Origin: Oegoconia quadripuncta
Lineage: Eukaryota; Arthropoda; Insecta; Lepidoptera; Autostichidae
Length of the DNA stretch: 64,000 nucleotides
Assembly (NCBI GenBank): GCA_949316235.1
Contig: OX438743.1
Coordinates: 18,225,771-18,289,770 of the forward strand
Direction: 5' to 3'
Shown here in pieces: positions 21,420 to 31,955 of the stretch. Below the pieces are notes generated by a model, which saw only the letters and a program-made list of their open reading frames with translations, was not told the DNA's origin and made no database searches. How positions within the stretch are numbered: the first letter of the stretch is position 1; every line of letters begins with the position of its first letter. Both the position numbers and the translations under genes were made by a program.

Positions 21420-21652
21420 TTTCTTATGCACAACGGGTTTGTACTTGACCTCAATCACACCTGATGTTAAGTGAAGACGAGGTCGGAAGTGGAAACGTAC
21501 TGTCCCGGAAACCTCAACGCATTGGGACTGGCTATCTTATCTTTGACAACCGGAACACAACAATGCTATTAACATTGCAGCTTGGAGGCAGATTTAAATA
21601 AGATGGTGGTAGCTAGCCAGGCGGACATTTAAAATGCCCTACCACCAACCGC
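21420..21652 (-). repeat. SINE-A copy lacking the tRNA head
   Basis: On the minus strand: GTTGGTGGTAGGGCATTTTA, then the GCTAGCTACCACCATCTTAT body, the ATTGTTGTGTTCCGGTTGTC segment and a CATCAGGTGTGATTGAGGTC tail ending near 21425. Confidence 0.8.
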
Positions 21653-22099
21653 AAATACCCTCTACGGTAGTAGAGTAGTAGTAGTACATACCGCCAATAC
21701 CCTCTACCAAGCTGTACATAAAATGTGTAACAATATTACTCCGCGGCAGGGTAAAAATACAACAGCATAGTAAATACGTCAATCCACCTGAAGTTGGTAG
21801 CATTATACTTTCGTTTAACCAATGACAGCCCGTAAATACCCCGCTAACTGAAGTCTGCCGTGCTACGCCGCAGTAAGTCCCACACTGTCGGCGTAGCTTT
21901 GGTATCAAGGGATATAAATAGTGGAATTATTCCTTCTATCAGACTGGGAGAAATAATGCTTCAGAGGAAATGAATCATTACATAGTAGGAGGTAGTAACA
22001 GATAAGATTGCTTTGTAGTTCTTAAAGAAACTTTTTAATCAAAATATTCAAGAGCGCTTCAATCAGTCTACAGTCAAAATTCTTTATTTTTAACCGCCT

Positions 22100-22300
22100 T
22101 CAAAAACGGGGAGTTTATCAATTCGGTTGTTTTATGTTTGTTACCACAGAACTCAGTCATTTGTAAACCGATTCGGAAAATTCTATTTTTTTTTATCAGG
22201 ACATACTTTCATGGTGGTCCCAGGTTCATCATAATCCTGTTCTAATGATGGGATCTGTGAGCAATTGAGGGAATTTTGATGTCACCAACGAGTCAAGAAT
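22100..22300 (+). repeat. Family Gb interspersed repeat
   Basis: TTTTTAACCGCCTTCAAAAACG, then AACTCAGTCATTTGTAAACCG and TCATGGTGGTCCCAGG-like sequence. A partner is at 54548-54800. It is non-coding; class unknown. Confidence 0.55.
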
Positions 22301-22374
22301 GAATGCAATAAAGTGTATTTGTATTGTATTGTAATAAATAACATTAAAACTTCTCATGATTTCATCAATAGCAT

Positions 22375-22712
22375 AGCCTTACACGTCCCCACTGTTGGGG
22401 CACAACCTCCTCTCACTGGAAGAGGGTATGGGCCATAATCAACCAATCGGCCCAGTCCGGATTACTGGATTGGTGTCAGACCGCCTAACAGTCACCTGAC
22501 AGCAACGTTTTAACATGCCCCTTGTAGACCACCGACATGGCATTAACTGCCTTCAATTGAAAACAACTATTTAACGTGCCCCCTGAAGTAAGGAAACTGT
22601 CGTATTAAAATGCCCCTAGTGGTCACCCATCCAAGGACTGTCTGCGATAGATATTGCTTAACTTCACTAATCGAAAACGAATAGCGAATGCGTCTGAGCC
22701 ACGAGTGATTCA
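22375..22712 (-). repeat. Full-length SINE-B copy (5S rRNA-derived)
   Basis: Read on the minus strand it starts CACTCGTGGCTCAGACGCA, has TTCGATTAGTGAAGTTAAGC and CCTTGGATGGGTGACCACTA from 5S rRNA, then the SINE-B body. It ends with the CCCCAACAGTGGGGACGTGT and AAGGCTATGCTATTGATGA tail. At about 340 bp it is the longest copy in the window. The end resembles the RTE LINE 3' end (CAGTGGACGTCTTTCGGCTG at 52470), which suggests RTE enzymes move it. Confidence 0.8.
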
Positions 22713-22719
22713 AAAACTT

Positions 22720-23380
22720 TTATTGCGTTATATTGCTGTTCCAATTCACTAGATTCCCATTTCACATTAAACACAGCAGAAGAATACTCCCCCCGCTATT
22801 CATTCTCGAAAAACTAAACAAAGCACAGACTCAATTATGCAAATCGAGATACGGATTTAAAAATCAGCTGCCTCGGACAGTGTTTATGCTAACTACGTGA
22901 ATTTATACGAACGTCCCGGAATTCTACCCCAACATTCTTGGACAACCAAAGAAATCCTAAATTAAAATTGAATTTGGAACGTGCAATCAATGCGCAATGA
23001 TATCGGATAGATTTAAATTTGAATTTCGAATTCGGAATAGGATTAAAAATCAGCACTGGCCGAATAGTGGTGGCGCAATTAATCTTACGGGACTTGTCCA
23101 AGCCGTGTCCGCTGTCCCGTAGTGTCCCGCTTCGGCCGTAAATCTTGCACACCCGCGCCCCGTCTGATATCCCGGCGCGCATACAAATTTACGTACCCTC
23201 TTAGAATAATAGAAAAACCTTATGGAACTGGTTTAAATTCACGGCTTGTTTGTTTTTGACAGATGTAATTTTTTAGTTTTTGACAGATGTAGGTTTTTTT
23301 CCATGGGTTTGATTGCTTTTGTTCTTGTCTGTTAGCTATTCTAACCGTTTAATGAAAGATTTTTAAATAAATAATACAAA
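22720..23380. other. Unassigned stretch, partly GC-rich
   Basis: The part at about 23050-23185 is CpG-rich on both strands, with a 97-residue minus-strand open frame (22889-23182) of no recognised family. Nothing else was seen. It could be the edge of a retroelement or an old CpG island. Confidence 0.35.
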
Positions 23381-23384
23381 AATA

Positions 23385-23456
23385 TGGCCCTGGCGCCATT
23401 CGTACCCGCGACCTTTTGGTATAGCAATCAGGGGTTCCAACCACTACAGCAGATCA
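23385..23456 (-). repeat. SINE-D head fragment
   Basis: Minus strand: GTAGTGGTTGGAACCCCTGA, then GGTCGCGGGTACGAATGGC. It is only the tRNA-like head of SINE-D. Confidence 0.55.
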
Positions 23457-23509
23457 TCAATTTCATAATTTCCACAGTTATTGTTCTGGTTAAAGTTCCT
23501 GCCCCCGTA

Positions 23510-23716
23510 TTCCAAATAAGTCTAGTTAAAAACTAAGCAAAGCTTGTACTATGGATACTAGATAACGGATAACATACATAAATATTTATGTAAACATCAA
23601 TGACTTGCGAATAAAATGTTCGTATTCATAACACAAACATTTACCACTCGCGGGATTCGAACCCGCAACCGTTGGTATCACTGACAGGGTCACTATCCAC
23701 TACACCTATCGGTTGT
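23510..23716 (-). repeat. SINE-C copy
   Basis: Minus strand: GGTGTAGTGGATAGTGACCC head, GGTTGCGGGTTCGAATCCC box B, a TTATCCGTTATCTAGTATCC body and a truncated tail near 23510. Confidence 0.75.
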
Positions 23717-23719
23717 GAA

Positions 23720-24538
23720 AAAGCAAATGTCGTATAGCAATGATTCGTCAATTTAAATTCGCTTCGGTATTGGAAACTTTCAAATTTCGAATGCGTTTCT
23801 GTTTACGGAACTGGAAGCTGAATTTTCTCTCTAATACTTTTTTATAAATTCTGGAGCGCACTATAACCGCTATGAGTTTTATGACATAGAGCGTATTGCA
23901 CAACGAGACAGAGACCAATGGATATTTGCATCGACGATTACACGAACACACAATTAATTTATCGAACCTGGATTGTGTGTTTTATATTTAATTTAAGCAA
24001 ATTTCGCAACCGCGTACCGCTGCGGAGGGCGGATGCAGCGAAACGGACTTTGTATGGACCGGCTCACCTATTAGTATTGTAGTAACACGAAGACGTCAGT
24101 TACAACGGATCCCTCTCTTGCTGTAATCCAAGCGGTTATGCGGTTGCACGTATGTCAATCACGGTCGAGTATTTGTCGTTGTAAATTCGCCAATACGTTA
24201 ACCAAATTTGCAGTGTAGTTGTCGACCATGACACAAGTCACTTAACCTACATTATACACATACAATATAGAATACTGGGTTGATATACAGTTAAAATTCA
24301 TAAAAAGAGACGTGACCCATATCAGGGGCAACGAAATGGTCCAGACTCAGCATGTGCTGCGGGTAGAAACCCGCAGCGCTGTTCATTCTGCGAGAACCAT
24401 TGAGATACTTGTATGTGCGCCATCTCATGGCACACAAAATTATATGATTTCACAAACATTGTACTCGGCAATTCATAGTCCATGGGAAAAGAACAATGGA
24501 AATCTGTATGTGTCTGTTTAACTTATTTTCTACCACAA
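23720..24538. other. No supported gene; one short hairpin
   Basis: No recognised repeat family. A 9-bp hairpin (GCTGCGGGT-AGAA-ACCCGCAGC) lies at about 24357-24378. The short open frames carry no family signature. Confidence 0.4.
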
Positions 24539-24863
24539 CCGCCTCCGTGGCTCAATGTAAACAACATTGGGTTTACGATTCGGAGGTCGCGGGTTCGATC
24601 ATGTACATGTTTAAGTACTCGGTTTGGTTGGTGGTAGGGCATTTTAAATGTCCGCCTGGCTAGCTACCACAATCTTATCGAAATCTGCCGCCAAGCAGCA
24701 ATGTTAATAGCATTGTTGTGTTCCGGTTGTCAGAGATAAGATAGCCAGTCCCCCAAATGTGTTGGGGTTTCCGGGTCAGTACGTTTCCACCTTCGATCTC
24801 ATCTTTACTTAACATCAGGTGTGATTGAGGTCAAGTACGAACCCGTCGTGCATAAAAAAAAAA
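24539..24863 (+). repeat. Full-length SINE-A copy (tRNA-derived)
   Basis: The head CGCCTCCGTGGCTCAATGTA and box B GGTCGCGGGTTCGATC give the split polymerase III promoter of tRNA. The body contains TGGCTAGCTACCACAATCTT and ATTGTTGTGTTCCGGTTGTC. The tail CATCTTTACTTAACATCAGG, TGTGATTGAGGTCAAG, then CATAAAAAAAAAA resembles the 3' end of LINE-J (59281-59370) closely. It is the best copy of about ten in the window. Confidence 0.85.
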
Positions 24864-25109
24864 TTTGCAGCCACTACAGGATGTTTACAAATGTTATTGT
24901 TTATTTATTAGGCTGTTATTATTAAAACAATGCCCCACAAAACCGTTTCGTATATGGTCGAGTCTCACAAAAAGCTATACGTATATATTACTTAATTACA
25001 ATTTGGATGTCGTCGTAAGCATTGAATAAGCGCATTTACATAGAAGGTACGGGTTATCTAACAAGAACTTTTTTCGTAGTTTGGCGAATTTGCCTTTTTT
25101 GCACTTATT

Positions 25110-25595
25110 TTACTAATATTATAGATGCGAGAGTTTTCATGTTTGTTTGTTTGTTGCTACGTAATTGAACCACATAAATGTAGTAAAACAGACTTCAATG
25201 TGTTTCTATATCTGCCGACTGCATCAGCCCAGTTGTGTGCGTGATGTTAGAAATCAAACAATGGAATTCAGCTGTTTTGCTAATGTCAAAAAACTTTGTT
25301 TGATCCATTTAGGTCGCTAAATACATATATTACAGATAATTGATCGGGTTGGATGTACTACATAATCTAATTAATATTATAAATTCGAAAGTCTGGATGT
25401 TTGTTTGTTTATTTGTTGCTCAATCACAGTGAAACGGATGAACTGATTATGATGAAATTTGGTATATAGGTAGAATATACCCTGGATTAAGACATAGGAT
25501 AAATTTATCCCGATAAAGTGAGTAGTTACCGCGGGATACACACATTTCCGCGATAAAGTTATTCCACGCAGGCGAAGTCGCGAGCGAAAAGCTAG
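25110..25595 (+). mobile_element. Non-autonomous Helitron-like element
   Basis: Begins near CTAATATTATAGATGCGAG and ends CGCGAGCGAAAAG-CTAG followed by T (25592-25595). The inner part at about 25155-25370 is shared almost base for base with 30010-30228. A second ATTAATATTATAAATTCGAAAG start at about 25368 suggests two element starts in series. No coding sequence is present. Confidence 0.65.
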
Positions 25596-25904
25596 TTTCC
25601 AATAAGGACAGGCAAGGTAATTAACACGTTCACAGACACTGAACCAGACACAATAGATGTTTTATTGTTATTACGTCAATAGGCGTACAATGTCTGCGAA
25701 AGTGATAATAAGGTACACGTTTTCTAAGCGTTCTATCACCATAATAGTTATCTAGTCCGGGGACTTCAAATTTACCTGCTGCCATGGATCTGGTTCCAAG
25801 CTCATATATCATTCCAGCTCATACAAGATATAAAAATAAACTTTCTGTCCATAGCAGTCGCTTAAACAAAGTCACTAAATCATTCAAGGGATAATGTATA
25901 CGCT

Positions 25905-26150
25905 TTTATAATAAGGTTCCAGCAGATATTCAAAATTTGCCTTTAAATAAATTTAAAACAACCATTAAACGGAAAATATGTGCCAATATTTGTATTAATT
26001 TATTTAAAAAGAGCAACCTCGCAGTTTCTTGGTCGTTCTTCTCTGGGGAGACTGCCTAGTGAATGAGCGATAACTGTATGTCATGACGATTTCAAATGTT
26101 ATTCTTATAACTTACGAAATAAAACATTTTTGATTTTGATTTTGATTAAT
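25905..26150 (+). pseudogene. LINE-G 3' end fragment
   Basis: KVPADIQNLPLNKFKTTIKR, then a break, a 3' UTR with AAAGAGCAACCTCGCAGTTTC and AATAAAACATTTTTGATTTTG, ending in a TTTTGA repeat. Confidence 0.7.
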
Positions 26151-26163
26151 TAATGTATTTCAG

Positions 26164-26281
26164 GACAGGCGATCTGAAGAACTGGCACCTTATTAATGCA
26201 GGCGACAAGCGACCCTTCCAAATTTACGAGAGGCATGTCAGCGTACACGAGAGATGGGCCAAAACTATGGTGACGCATTGA
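26164..26281 (+). CDS. Candidate terminal coding exon of an unrecognised host gene
   Basis: TGTATTTCAG at 26154-26163 is a good splice acceptor. From 26165 a frame with balanced base composition reads TGDLKNWHLINAGDKRPFQI, then YERHVSVHERWAKTMVTH and a TGA at 26279-26281. It stands out from the AT-rich, LINE-derived sequence on its left. The product is not recognised and no preceding exon could be linked. It might be a chance frame of 38 codons, so the call rests on the acceptor plus composition. Confidence 0.35.
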
Positions 26282-26284
26282 CTT

Positions 26285-27751
26285 TATTTTGGTACTAAGA
26301 TTATTGCAGCACCTAAATTAGGATGTTACAACCTGAGGTCAAAAGTTAGCAGCTCCTCAACAAGCTAATCCAATAACACAAGAAAAGATATCACGCTAAG
26401 ATTGAAATTACTAATTGTTCTATGGGGAAATGTGTAAAATCGATAAAAATAATAGTACATTACGATATAGTATGTAGTTTTGTAAGTATGTTGAAAAACG
26501 TCGTACGATTAAGTGCGTTATGGTGGCTTATAACACATGAGGTGGAATCTCAGCCCGATCCGAAGGCAAGGGCGTAATAGAGCCGAGTGTGTTTAACCAA
26601 AATACGCACATATATCGTACGACCTTTTTAAACATACTTGCGAGGAAACAGAATAAAAAATCACGCGGCGCGCTGTATACTGACTGGCGACGCGCGGCGG
26701 GCCAGTTCGAAATTTGAAAAACAAAAAAAACAATTTCCAGCATATTTTATTACTGATCTCCATAGCACATGGAGATCAGCGATATTTTATTCACCGGACT
26801 GATGGTGTTATCACTTGGCTATGTGAGACTTATGTTCTTTGCCATAGCAAATAGTTCGGTTATAGAATATAACTTCATTATTTGCGTTTATAACACACGC
26901 GTGAGCTGCTTGAAACATCTAAAACCAGTGAAATTAGATCCACTTTACGAGCAATTATGTTGAAAAAGTTTTAAGGAAAAATTAAAGGAGAACAGCGTTG
27001 CGCCTTCACCATTCCCTGAAGGATCTGCCATCATATGGATTAACTAAAATCGGGTGTCCCGTAAAATTCACAAATTTCTACAACAATAATCTTCATTTGT
27101 TAAACATGTAAACATTAAACTAATTCGGGACCGTTCACATTTGTAAGTCGACGCAGCCGCCTTAAGTGGGACTTTTATCTCGAGCTACTTAAAGCGAGCT
27201 TATCCAGTGGTCGTTCACATTAAGTGGAACTCTGGCGAAACAAAGTAGGGTATTGTCTTTTTTGTTTAGTACTTAGATGTCCTTCGTGATCACTTTTTAA
27301 GAAAAGGGAAAAGTTAGACAAAAATAAATGAATGTTTTGTATTATCTTGCATTGTATTTTTACTCTACAGAAGCGAGCGGTTCGGGTGATTTCGAAAGAT
27401 GTTAAGAAAATCACTATTAAAAAAATGAGCTCTTTCCTCAAGTTTGCCGTATGTTATAACTTCCCAGAATTCGTTCCTTATTAGCGACACTATCGAATGG
27501 TGTAATAATACAGTGTGTGTTTTTTTTTAATGAACGGTTTCGATTGCTGGCTAGGAATATTGATTTTTCAAAAGTCCAATAATTCAGTTTTAGTTTTCAC
27601 CAAAATCTGGCCGAGACTCCTTTGAGTACTAATTGCTATTCCTCATAGTTTCGGGTTTGATTATCCACGTCCACTTGAAAAATTCAACCTGTATATATAC
27701 ATCACAAAATACATTCAAAGTTCACACTAATCTGAAGATCACACTAATCTT
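26285..27751. other. No supported feature
   Basis: No recognised repeat family. An 11-bp hairpin (CTGATCTCCAT-AGCAC-ATGGAGATCAG, 26754-26780) and a short GC-rich patch (26668-26705) are the only notable structure. Open frames are short, without family signature. Confidence 0.4.
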
Positions 27752-28003
27752 GACGACCGATTGGTGTAGTGGATAGTGACCCTGTCAGCGAAACCAACGG
27801 TTGCGGGTTCGAATCCCGCGGCGGGTAAATGTTTGTGTGATGAATATGAACATTTATTCCTGAGTCATGGATGTTTATATAAATATTTATGTATGTTTAT
27901 CCGTTATTTAGTATCCATAGTACAAGCTTTACTTAGTTTGGGATTAAATGATTGGTGTAAGTGTCCGAAATATTTATTTATTATTATTTATTATTATTTA
28001 TTA
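27752..28003 (+). repeat. SINE-C copy (tRNA-derived)
   Basis: GACGACCGATTGGTGTAGTG head with box A, a CCTGTCAGCG anticodon-region like tRNA-Asp, and box B GGTTCGAATCCC. The body has TTATGTATGTTTATCCGTTA and ends GATTGGTGTAAGTGTCCG with an ATTT-rich tail. It is nearly identical to 29147 and 34139, so these copies are young. Confidence 0.85.
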
Positions 28004-28076
28004 GGAAACAGTTTTCTTGCCTGTCACACTGCTTGACTAATAGTTTGGTGGTTAGTTTTTACTAACGTGTTAGTTA

Positions 28077-28122
28077 GGTGTTACGGTTAGGATATAATTT
28101 TTTATATCCTAACCGTAACACC
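28077..28122. repeat. Perfect 20-bp hairpin
   Basis: GGTGTTACGGTTAGGATATA is followed by six bases and its exact reverse complement. No gene end or repeat family was found next to it. Confidence 0.8.
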
Positions 28123-28124
28123 AG

Positions 28125-28599
28125 TATGAGAGCAGCAATGTGAAGGTTAATCGGGCCAGAATTTTTCTAAATCTATATAATTATGTCGTGGGCAGATGGT
28201 TAAGTTAGCCAATGAATTGAATGCCTAATATATATGACGGACATTTGCTGCATAATAGGCAACCACGCTACCTACAGATCTTGACCAAATTTGTATGGAT
28301 CAACCCTGACAGTATACCCTTTCAAACGAATAAAGAATTGTTGAAATCGTTTCACAACTGAGGGATAGTCGTTGAATTGAGACAAATCCGTCTTCTTTAC
28401 CAACTACCGTGTAAAGTAGTCTATTAATTCTGTTTAATTACTATGCTACTACTATTTAATTAGTATAAATTTAAATATAGGCATAAATTATATGTATTAT
28501 TTTTTATATATACATTATGTATATGTGTTTGTATGTATTCAATTAACGTATGTATTTATATGGGTGATTTATTTATTTTATTAAAATTAGTTTACCGCG
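28125..28599. other. No supported feature
   Basis: AT-rich sequence without recognised genes or repeats. Confidence 0.4.
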
Positions 28600-28780
28600 C
28601 ACGCTACCCACATATCATATGCGTAATGCTTCCTAACCTAAAGGTTGCTTGGAAGAGATCGCTTGTATTGATAAGGCCGCAAAAATTGTACTATCCCCTT
28701 TTTTTATTAATCGTTGTGTTATTCTTCATATTGGTGTACAATAAACAATATTTTGTTGTTGTTGTTGTTGTTGCTGTAGT
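28600..28780 (+). repeat. LINE 3' UTR fragment with TTG tail
   Basis: GGTTGCTTGGAAGAGATCGC and ATTGGTGTACAATAAACAAT, then seven TTG units. It is the same 3' UTR family as 3985 and 31956, on the plus strand. Confidence 0.6.
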
Positions 28781-28794
28781 CCAGTAAAAATACG

Positions 28795-28935
28795 CAATTG
28801 TTACCAGCCTGCCCAAGGAAGGAGGATAATATTTTTCGAGTGCATGTATGCCTAAACAGCTTGACCGATTTGGAAGTGCATGGTGTCGTTACATTCGTCT
28901 TGGTACCCGGAGTATCAATAAAATACATTTCATGT
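28795..28935 (+). repeat. Family H interspersed repeat
   Basis: GCCCAAGGAAGGAGGATAAT, TTTTTCGAGTGCATGTATG, then GTGCATGGTGTCGTTACATT and an A-run. The inverted partner is at 56255-56410. Non-coding; class unknown. Confidence 0.55.
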
Positions 28936-29146
28936 GCATAAAAAAAAATGGAAAAAAATCCAACATGGCGACCGCAAAATACGAAATATGCTGTCGATTT
29001 TTTTTTGGTTTTTAAATACTTAAATAGTTATTGTGGTGCAACTTTCTATAATTTTAAAGTTCCTGTTTTTTTGTGGAAGGATAGAGTACATATCCATCAG
29101 TAATATGGTTATCCATCAGTATGACGACCATCCATCACCCATCCAT

Positions 29147-29388
29147 GACGACCGGTTGGTGTAGTGGATAGTGACCCTGTCAGCGAAACCAACGGTTGCG
29201 GGTTCGAATCCCGCGAGGGGTAAATGTTTGTGTGATGAATACGAACATTTATTCCCGAGTCATGGATGTTTATATAAATATTTATGTATGTTTATCCGTT
29301 ATCTAGTATCCATAGCACAAGCTTTGCTTAGTTTGGGACTAGATGATTGGTGTAAGTGTCGGAAATATTTATTTATTTATTATTTATA
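29147..29388 (+). repeat. SINE-C copy
   Basis: Nearly the same as 27752-28003 over its whole length, with box A and box B intact (GGTTCGAATCCC) and an ATTTATTT tail. Confidence 0.85.
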
Positions 29389-29389
29389 T

Positions 29390-30004
29390 GTATATATGTT
29401 TTTCTACAATTCTGTAGCTTGCTTTCGGTATAGTATAGGTATTTAGTTATAAAACCTACAATATTAACTGTGAACTTCATTGCGTTGTAGAAGATGTCAA
29501 TATTTACTAAACCAATTAAAAAAAAAATATCAATGGCTACTTTATATTTTCTATAAACAGTTTATTTAGTCGTGATGTGTGCCCACGATGAAATTTTTCA
29601 TAAATGTAAACAAGGTATTGATCAATTTTTTTTGACGACATTCATAGTGGAAATATTAATCTTAATAGTCTATGTTTTATAATTAAATATCTATATTATA
29701 TCTAAAGCAAGCTACCAATTTGTTACATTTTTTTTTATTCTATCACTGACAGGTCCTCTATCCATGTGCAAAAAATCACGGGCTTTAAAATTATATGAAG
29801 TTATTATTTATTATCCTTAGTGGACTAAAGGTCTTTACTGTCCAGTAAGTATTCTTTTTTTAAATAATTTTTCATTTCCTAACATCGCCTTGTTGGAACA
29901 ATCACATGAAGAGGCACGTGAATACCCAAATTTGCATTTATCTTACAACGCTAAGACGGTGGGAAAACGCGGGTAATTCGCGCTGAACATGTTAATGTGA
30001 AGGC
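29390..30004. other. No supported feature
   Basis: AT-rich sequence with no recognised gene or repeat. Confidence 0.4.
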
Positions 30005-30392
30005 CTACGTAAATTGAACCACATAAATGTAGTAAAACAGACTTCAATGTGTTTCTATATCTGCCGACTGCATCAGCCCAGTTGTGTGCGTGATGTTAGA
30101 AATCAACCAATGGAATTCAGCTATTTTGATAATGTCAAAAAACTTTGTTTGATCCATTTAGGTCGCTAAATACATATATTACAGATAATTGATCGGGTTG
30201 TATGTACTACATAATCTAATTAATATTATAAATTCGAAAGTTTAGATGTTTGTTTGTTTATTTGTTGCTCAATCACGGTGAAACGGATGAACTAATTTGA
30301 ATGAAATTAGTTATATAGGTAGAATATACCCTGAATTAAGACATAGGATATTTTTTATCCAGATAAAGTGAATATTTTTTTTAATACACTGC

Positions 30393-30890
30393 GGGTTAGC
30401 ACTATGCCCTCAATCACACCTGATGTTAAGTGAAGATGAGGCTGAAGGTGGTAGCGTACTGACCCGGAAACCCCATCTTATTTGGGGGACTGGCTACTGA
30501 AGAACTGTTCGAGCTAATACCCGCTGCTCAATTTAACCGATACACTTCTCGCCGAAAATTAAATTTCCATCCACATCACCTGGAGGAGTGGAAGTCTACC
30601 ACTGTACGTTTCTCAAGAAACTTCTTACCACATACGACCACCCTGTGGAACGGACTTCCGGCAGCGGTATTCCCGAACGAGTACGACATTGGAACCTTCA
30701 AGAAACGAGCGTACATCTCACTCAAAGGCCGGCAACGCATCTGTGAGCCTTTTGGTGATGCGGGTGTCCATGGGCGGCGGTGAATGCTTTCCATCAGGTG
30801 ACCCGCATGCTCGTTTGCCGCCCCTCTCATATAAAAAAAACCTTATCCTCTGACACCGGAACACAACAATGCTATTAAAAATTGCTATTT
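30393..30890 (-). repeat. SINE-A copy inside a Helitron, split by LINE-F
   Basis: Left part 30393-30491 (tail and GGTTTCCGGGTCAGTACGCT on the minus strand) and right part about 30839-30890 (GCATTGTTGTGTTCCGGTGT region) are neighbouring pieces of SINE-A. The LINE-F insertion falls at the GATAAG|TAGCC position of the body. Confidence 0.75.
30492..30838 (+). pseudogene. LINE-F C-terminal end, best copy
   Basis: The plus strand codes openly for ELIPAAQFNRYTSRRKLNFH, PHHLEEWKSTTVRFSRNFLP, TTLWNGLPAAVFPNEYDIG and KGRQRICEPFGDAGVHGRR with a stop near 30783. A short 3' UTR and an A-run follow. It is 5'-truncated to under 100 codons, typical of dead LINE copies. Older copies are at 4449 and 62695. 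Confidence 0.85.
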
Positions 30891-30962
30891 CCACGCAGGC
30901 GAAGCCGCAGGCGGAAAGCTAGTACAACATAAAATATAGAACAGCAATCTAGATGTAAGCAA

Positions 30963-31270
30963 GTGTCGCAAAGTGGTATCAAATTAAGTCCCCATCTCAA
31001 CATAGGTTGTAGTCGAGATGAAAAACGGCTACAACGCTGGTTTTCAGTGGGGCTAAAGCCCATCACACAGACGACATCTAACTTCGTAGTTTTTGCGATT
31101 TAGGAGACTTGTCTGTTTCGGTGACACTATTATGTACAGTTTTTTGAGATATAAATACAGATAAATAGAGGTAATAAGAAGTCTTTGTGAAGGGCTTTAG
31201 GCCCCACTGAAAACCAGCGTTGTAGTCGTTTTTCATCTCGACTACAACCTATGTTACCACTTTGCGACAC
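30963..31270. mobile_element. MITE-like inverted-repeat element
   Basis: The ends GTGTCGCAAAGTGGTA and TACCACTTTGCGACAC (31255-31270) begin inverted arms of about 80-100 bp. Both arms share GTTGTAGTCGAGATGAAAAA and CTGGTTTTCAGTGGGGC. The left arm has about 20 extra bases. Target-site duplication was not evident. The arm sequence resembles a LINE 3' UTR motif at 11405-11445, so it may have formed from two opposed LINE ends. Confidence 0.6.
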
Positions 31271-31274
31271 CGAA

Positions 31275-31849
31275 AACTACTTACTTTTAGATTGATGTTC
31301 TTTAATTTTTGTTGTATTTATGTTTGTTTATCCGGCGGGAACTATTCAGTTAGGAAAAGAAATGTCACCCAAAGTTACTTTAGTAACTTATTGGTAATCT
31401 GTGCCCAAAGTGTGTGCTCACTCTTTAAAATTTTACAAAACGCGAGTGAGAACTTGATCTAAAACATGATTGTGTGTGTGCCATTTAATGACCCATCTGT
31501 ATTTGAATTTCAATTAGTTATACCGAATGAAATGAACCCTGGGTGAACGAACAGATACTCCTAATTAGTTTACCAGCGCGGGACAGACGGTCTTTGTTTT
31601 AGTCGCAATTTGTCTTTTAACGACTGTTGTAATTTTGCAGATGTGTCCTCTCGATATAACACATTATTTTGCATTGATATTAAAATAAATTTTGATTTAA
31701 TTTTTATTACAAGCATTTTGTATTCATATCAATCATCCGGACTAACCAGTAATACTGCAAGAAAGAATTTAACACAGTTGACTGGTAAAACATAATTTTG
31801 AATATTGCCATGGAATAGGTAAATTCCCCAATATCGTTTTATCATAAGA
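31275..31849. other. No supported feature
   Basis: AT-rich sequence with no recognised gene or repeat. Confidence 0.4.
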
Positions 31850-31955
31850 CCGCCTCCGTGGCTCAATGTAAACAACATTGGGTTTACGTTTCGGAGGTCG
31901 CGGGTTCGATCCCCAGCGGGGTACATATTTAGTACTCGATTTGGTTGGTGGCAAG

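Larger units (their letters stand above)
30005..30925 (+). mobile_element. Non-autonomous Helitron carrying a nested SINE and LINE
   Basis: 30010-30370 matches the Helitron-like element at 25155-25540. After the insertions the last part (TTTCCACGCAGGCGAAGCCG, then GGCGGAAAG-CTAG followed by T at about 30924) completes it. The interruption is a minus-strand SINE-A, itself interrupted by a plus-strand LINE-F. The 5' end is less clear than the 3' end. Confidence 0.7.

Noticed and set aside
27752..27830. tRNA-Asp gene
   Set aside because: Box A and box B are present, but the acceptor and anticodon stems do not close and the same unit with body and tail recurs; it is a SINE head.
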